From: Achatina immaculata
Lineage: Eukaryota > Mollusca > Gastropoda > Stylommatophora > Achatinidae
Reading direction: 5' to 3'
Assembly (NCBI GenBank): GCA_009760885.1
Contig: CM019717.1
Location: 47,260,866-47,324,865 of the forward strand
DNA length: 64,000 nt
The position numbers were made by a program, and so were the translations under genes. Each line of letters opens with the position of its first letter. Position 1 is the first letter of the stretch. Below, piece after piece: positions 59,405 to 64,000 of the stretch. The notes beneath the pieces were generated by a model. The model saw only the letters and a list, made by a program, of their open reading frames with translations. It made no database searches and was not told the origin of the DNA.

Positions 59405-62400
59405 GAAACTTTCATTCATTCATTTGCATGTCCCTTGCGGAACTTTGCCTCCCTAACAGCACTCCTGTAGGCCTCTCGGTTATGGACAAGATGGCCTACT
59501 GCTGATGCATCCATCTGCAGATCATCAACGATGTCTTGCAGCCATCTTCGCCTTGGTCTTCCTCTCTTTCTTTATCCCATTATGTACCCTTCCAGGACGG
59601 TCTTCTCTAGATTATCATGACGTTTAATGTCTCCAAAATATTTAAGTTTTCTCTGTTTAATCCTCTTTACTAGCCAGACTTCTTAAATATAGGAAAAGTT
59701 CTTGTAGTATTGATATATTTGTTCTTTTTTATGTCCATGATTATTTGAAGAACTCTTCTGTAGCATTCACATTCAAAGGCATTTATGTGTTTCTCAGCTG
59801 TTTTGTTAAGTGTCCAGGTCTCACAGTCATATGTTGCTATGGGAAAGATGCATGCCCTTAAAAATCTTATTTTTGTAGTTCTGTCTATTCCTCTCCACAG
59901 ATTCTTTAGTTGTTTTACTTTCTGAAAAGCAACAGATGTCCTCCTTTTAATTTCCCTCATTATATCTCCATTATTAGTTAGTAGTGATCCAAGATATTCA
60001 AAACTCTCCACATCTTCCAGTTTTCCTCATTGATACATATTTCAACGGCCTTGTTTGTTTTGTCAGTTGTCATCAATTTACATTTCTTCGCATTAAGATA
60101 GATGTTTTGCTCTTCACTATTCTTACGGACTGGCATAATTAGTTTTTCCATTACTTTTTGTGTTGTGGACAATAATACTGTGACATCAGCATATCTAATG
60201 TCTGGTATTTCATAACTTCCAATTGTTATGACATCGTAATATTCATTGTCTACATCTTCTCTAACATTCCTTATTATATTTTCAGTATACAAGTTAAATA
60301 AGTAAGGCGACAATATGCACCCCTGACGGACTTCTTGTTTTATGTCAAACCAAGTTGTTGCTTCACCATTTATTCTTACTGCTGCCTGTTGGTCTAGATA
60401 CAGCAGTGATGTTAATTGTATCAAATGTGTTGGAAATCCCATTTTTTTCCATTATTTCCCTAAGTTTCTGGTGTTGCATACAATCAAATGCCTTTGAGTA
60501 GTCTATAAAGAATAAATATAGATTTACATTAAACTCTCTGCATTTCTCTGCTATTAATCTTATATTGAATATATGATCTCTTAATCCTCTTCCTTGCCTG
60601 AAACCAGCTTGGACCATATTGACTTCTTCTTCTATTTTCTTACTAAGTTTACCCATTATGATTTTTAACAAAGTTTTACTCTCATAGCTAATCAGGGCAA
60701 CAGTTCTGTAGTTTGTGCATAATTTCAGGTTACCCTTTTTTTGGCAGTGGTATGAATACAGTTCTTTTCTATTCTTTTGGCCAAATACCTGAATGTCATA
60801 TCTTTTTACATAGTGTATGATAGATTGTTGCACATTCCTTTCCTCCTGCTTTCATAAGTTCAGCTGTTATCTCATCACATCCTGGTGATTTATCATTTTT
60901 CAAATTCTTTATTGCCCATAAAACTTCTTCTATTGTCGGTTCGGGTTATTTCTCCTCTAATAATAATTCACACTGTTGATTTCTGCTTTCACAGTCAGGT
61001 GTTTCATACATTCCTCTGCAATGTTCCTTCTATCTTTCTAGTATTTCCTCTGTCTCTGTCAAGGTATTCCCCATTTCGTCACAAATTACATTTAGCTTAG
61101 ATGTGACATTTCACGTTAATGTCTTCATTTCTTTAAACATTTCACTATCTCTTCCATACTTCTGATGTCCTTCTATTCTTTCACAACAATCTTGTATATA
61201 TTGGATTTTTGTCTTTTCTTATGTGTCTTCATACATCTTTTGTTAAAAATTTATATTCTTCTTTGTTGTCACTTTCCACTGTGTCTTCATTTCTCTACGT
61301 TGTTTTATCAGTTCTAGTGTGCCTGCTGTAATCCATCCATTGTTTTATGTTTTCTTTACTGGAACCATGTCTTTAGCTGTTGTTATTAAGATAGCTCTGG
61401 CCTGTGTAGCCAAATCATCTGGTGTCATCTCCTCCTGTACAGCCATCAGGATTTCGAAACGGTTCTTCACTTCTATATCGTATTGTTCTGGTATTTTTGT
61501 AAGATCACAGCGGAGTGGTCTTGATTCCGTAACTATCTTTTCTTATCTTTATCTTCATGTCTGCTATTAATAACTCATGGTCCATGTCACAATCAACACC
61601 TGGTAAAGTTTTTGCTAATGTTGTACTTGATCTCCACCTTCTTTGCACTAAAATGTAATCTATTTGATTCATGGTTATCCCATCAGGTGGTGTCCATGTG
61701 TAAAGTCTTCTTGGACGTTGTTTTAAAGTGTGTTAGCAATCATTAGCTCATTTTCCATGCAACACGCCATTAGACTGTCACCTGCCTTATATCTATGTCA
61801 TATGCTAAATTTCCCTACAACATGTCCTTCGTCTTCTGTTCTTTCTGTACCAATCTTTGCATTAAAATCCCCCATTATTAATACAATATAATGTTTCCGT
61901 ACCTGGTCTATCGTCGTTTACAGTGTTTTATACAAGTTTTATACTTCCTCTTCTTCTGCTGCTGCTGATGTAGGTGCATATATCTGGATGAATGTTATAT
62001 TTCTAGGAGTGCCCTTAAGTCTGATAGTGAGGATTCTATCACTTACTGGATTGTAACCTAGTAATGCTTTTGATGTTGATTTGTCCAAGTAAAAAGCCAC
62101 TCCATTCTTTCCTCCTAATTCTCCACCAGAGTATATAAACATATTATCATTTTCGCTCTTGAAGTGTCCTGATCCTTTCCATCAATGTTCACAGATTCCC
62201 AAAATATGTATCCCCGTTCTTTTCATCTCGTCACTTATTACTTGTATTTTCCCTCATACATACTTCTTACATTCCATGTTCCTACTCTTATTTTTCTTTT
62301 TAGTTTGATGCAGGGGTTTTCCTTAGTAACACCGTCAGGATTTTGTCAGTCATCACAATTAATAGTACTGACCTCTGTCTCACACTCTTCTCCAGTGTTA

Positions 62401-62710
62401 AAATTAGATCTATCTGGCCTGGAGGACTCACCACCAGATCTTTTTCCTATCTGACTTTCCATGTTGCTGTTTGGGTTTCTTGGTATATTCCAGAAGATAG
62501 TTTACCATTGCTTTCCTTTCGGGCAGTGACTGTACTAGTCAGTGATCGTAGCCATTGTCCCTACATTGAGATCATCTGCTACCATCATAGAATGGTGACC
62601 ATAACCAACATTATCTGTCAGGTGCTCTCTCATTCCATCCACCACCTGCTCCCATGGCTTCACGTCACCCTGATCGGGGTGCTATACGGGTACTCCACCT
62701 TGCCCAAGGG
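59405..62710 (-). mobile_element. LINE family E, copy E1: near full-length, inactive
   Basis: Minus strand, 5' to 3': a non-coding leader (about 62710-62320); AP-endonuclease with VGTWNVRSMYEGK (about 62290-62255), FIYSGGELGGKNGVAFYLD, NITFIQIYAPTSAA (about 62000-61960) and LIMGDFNAKIGTER (about 61890-61845). A linker follows, then RT: NDKSPGCDEITAELMK (about 60895-60850), NYRTVALISYESKTL, MVQAGFRQGRGLRDH, FFIDYSKAFDCMQH (about 60515-60475), EVRQGCILSPYLFNLY and IRYADVTVLL. The catalytic second Asp is Val (60182-60193). The C-terminus has ESFEYLGSLLTNNGD, CETWTLNKTAEKH, KRGRPRRRW and KGHANE plus an (ATGA)n tail. Many frameshifts are present. AGACTGA at about 59391 and 62717 may be its target-site duplication. 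Endonuclease plus RT without RNase H fits RTE-like LINEs. Confidence 0.9.
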
Positions 62711-62719
62711 TGTCCCGTA

Positions 62720-63956
62720 GACTGACGGAGGTAAATGTTAACAATCTATTAAAATTTTAAGGCAGTTCATGTAAAAATATAAATTTGAAACATCTATACA
62801 TGCAAATTAGAGATAAAAAAATATGGCGCTATACATGAAAATTATAGATAAAAATAAGGCGATATACACGGAAATTAGAATTAACTATAAAGTAAGACCT
62901 TTAAAAGATGTTCACAGTTTTTTTTAACGAAATAGAAAGAAACCAACGAAAACATGTGTTACCATCTTTACAGGGATAGGAAAATACAATGCATCTTTGC
63001 TTTAAAAAAAAATATGCATATAATAAGGAAACACAACTCAGACTGTGTAATTTCTCTGTTTGTTAAGGCATTTTGCCTATCAACTTTACAAAACATTATG
63101 ACTGAGTCTACGTAATGTAGCTGTCGGAAACTGGCTGAATGTAGGATAAGTGAATCAAGGATAATGATCGGTTAGAAAGGCAATAGACTTACGAGTTAAA
63201 GAGAAGACAGAATGGAATAAAGCGTATGAATTTCGTCTACAATACAGCCTTAAAAAGATAACTTTTCTATGATCACATTTCCTCCCTTATTGCATTATTA
63301 CTAAGACTCCGTTTATTCAAGATGTTACAAGTTCTATGAAAATTCCCTCAAAAGACAGTTGAGATTTCCGTTCTACAATCCACTTTCGGGATGGGGCAAT
63401 TTTTATGAAAACGATGCACCAGTGAAAAGACTGTGTTTGCTCTGAAGACACTGCAGTAGTTGCCTGCTGGGTTGAATGTAAAGCTGTTTGGGACAATTAC
63501 ACATTTGTGTCTTTTCATGTCACGAGTTGGAAACAGTCAAGTCTTCTTCTTCTTCTTCTTCTGCTTCTTTAATTTGAAATGATAATGTAGGTTAATAATA
63601 ATATAACGGTATCGGGAAAGCACTTCCATTCCAAAGCCACTGAGAATATCAGTGAAGTTATATTTTTGATGTTTTTTTTCTTGCGGTTTGAAAGAATTTA
63701 GTTTTTAAAAAAAAGATGAAAAATAATGGTCAATGACGTTTTTTCACAAGATTTGGGGGGGGGGAACATTAAGATTTGTAACGAGATAAAAGCGAGCACT
63801 GGGGTTGCGTAGCGTGGATTATGCAGGCTCACACTTCAGGGCGCGTGCACAAGACGAATGCCACGTGACACCATGTCATTAGATGCAGCAGGTGACCTGG
63901 GGGATAATGTCTCCGGTATTCATTCACATCCGGGCATCACTGTAATGACGTTCTTT

Positions 63957-63960
<4 letters not shown>
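62720..63960. other. Unassigned interval
   Basis: (CTT)n at about 63543-63562 and a G9 run near 63757. About 63780-63930 is GC-richer and non-repetitive, possibly regulatory, with no frame of note. Confidence 0.4.

Positions 63961-64000
<40 letters not shown>
63961..64000. repeat. (CT)n microsatellite cut by the window end
   Basis: CTCTCT run to the last base. Confidence 0.95.

Overview
This is a stretch of animal nuclear genome, not prokaryotic. It is AT-rich and gene-poor, and it contains spliced-gene signals, tRNA-derived SINEs, many 5'-truncated LINEs, a Penelope-like element, a Helitron end, a hAT-type MITE and abundant mini- and microsatellites. A first exon that looks like an integrin alpha chain shows it is metazoan. 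The mix of LINE families suggests a lophotrochozoan, probably a mollusc; that last step is inference, not something the sequence proves.

Host genes are few. (1) 14828-15030 (-) looks like exon 1 of an integrin alpha subunit: signal peptide plus the start of the beta-propeller, ending at a GT splice donor. (2) 25032-29759 (-) is a probable two-exon gene for a 51-residue one-pass membrane microprotein. (3) Just downstream of its last exon lies a 118-codon membrane-protein-like frame (23389-23745), which a recent head-to-tail duplication of about 1,063 bp has doubled (22987-25121). Two further exon-like patches (44729-44985 and about 54915-55015) are weak.

The rest is mostly mobile DNA. I separate LINE families A to J by their C-terminal protein and 3' tail. 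Most are 3' fragments, with roughly 22 in minus and 8 in plus orientation. Many are bounded by target-site duplications I could read directly: 9 bp for A2 at 18028, 12 bp for E2 at 40860, 9 bp for E3 at 53208, 10 bp for F1 at 40019 and F2 at 55157, 9 bp for H2 at 50347 and H3 at 26500, and 8 bp for G2 at 57404. The most complete LINE is E1 (59405-62710, minus), with recognisable endonuclease and reverse transcriptase, but its catalytic YADD has become YADV. B2 (11745-13715, plus) has lost its active-site segment, and A1 (833-2250, minus) keeps YADD but is frameshifted. A Penelope-like element with a GIY-YIG endonuclease (34525-37453, minus) is flanked by inverted terminal repeats and carries a nested LINE E insertion. 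A 230-bp-arm inverted repeat (33558-34281) lies next to it.

Minisatellites with 24-, 27-, 28-, 30-, 33-, 39-, 43-, 46-, 47- and 56-bp units are scattered through the window. The largest is a roughly 40-copy, 33-bp array at 8652-9969. I found no rRNA, no true tRNA gene, no CRISPR array and no operon. I do not see a convincing undescribed multi-gene system; the best candidate for new biology is the microprotein/membrane-ORF locus with its fresh tandem duplication and chimeric exon.
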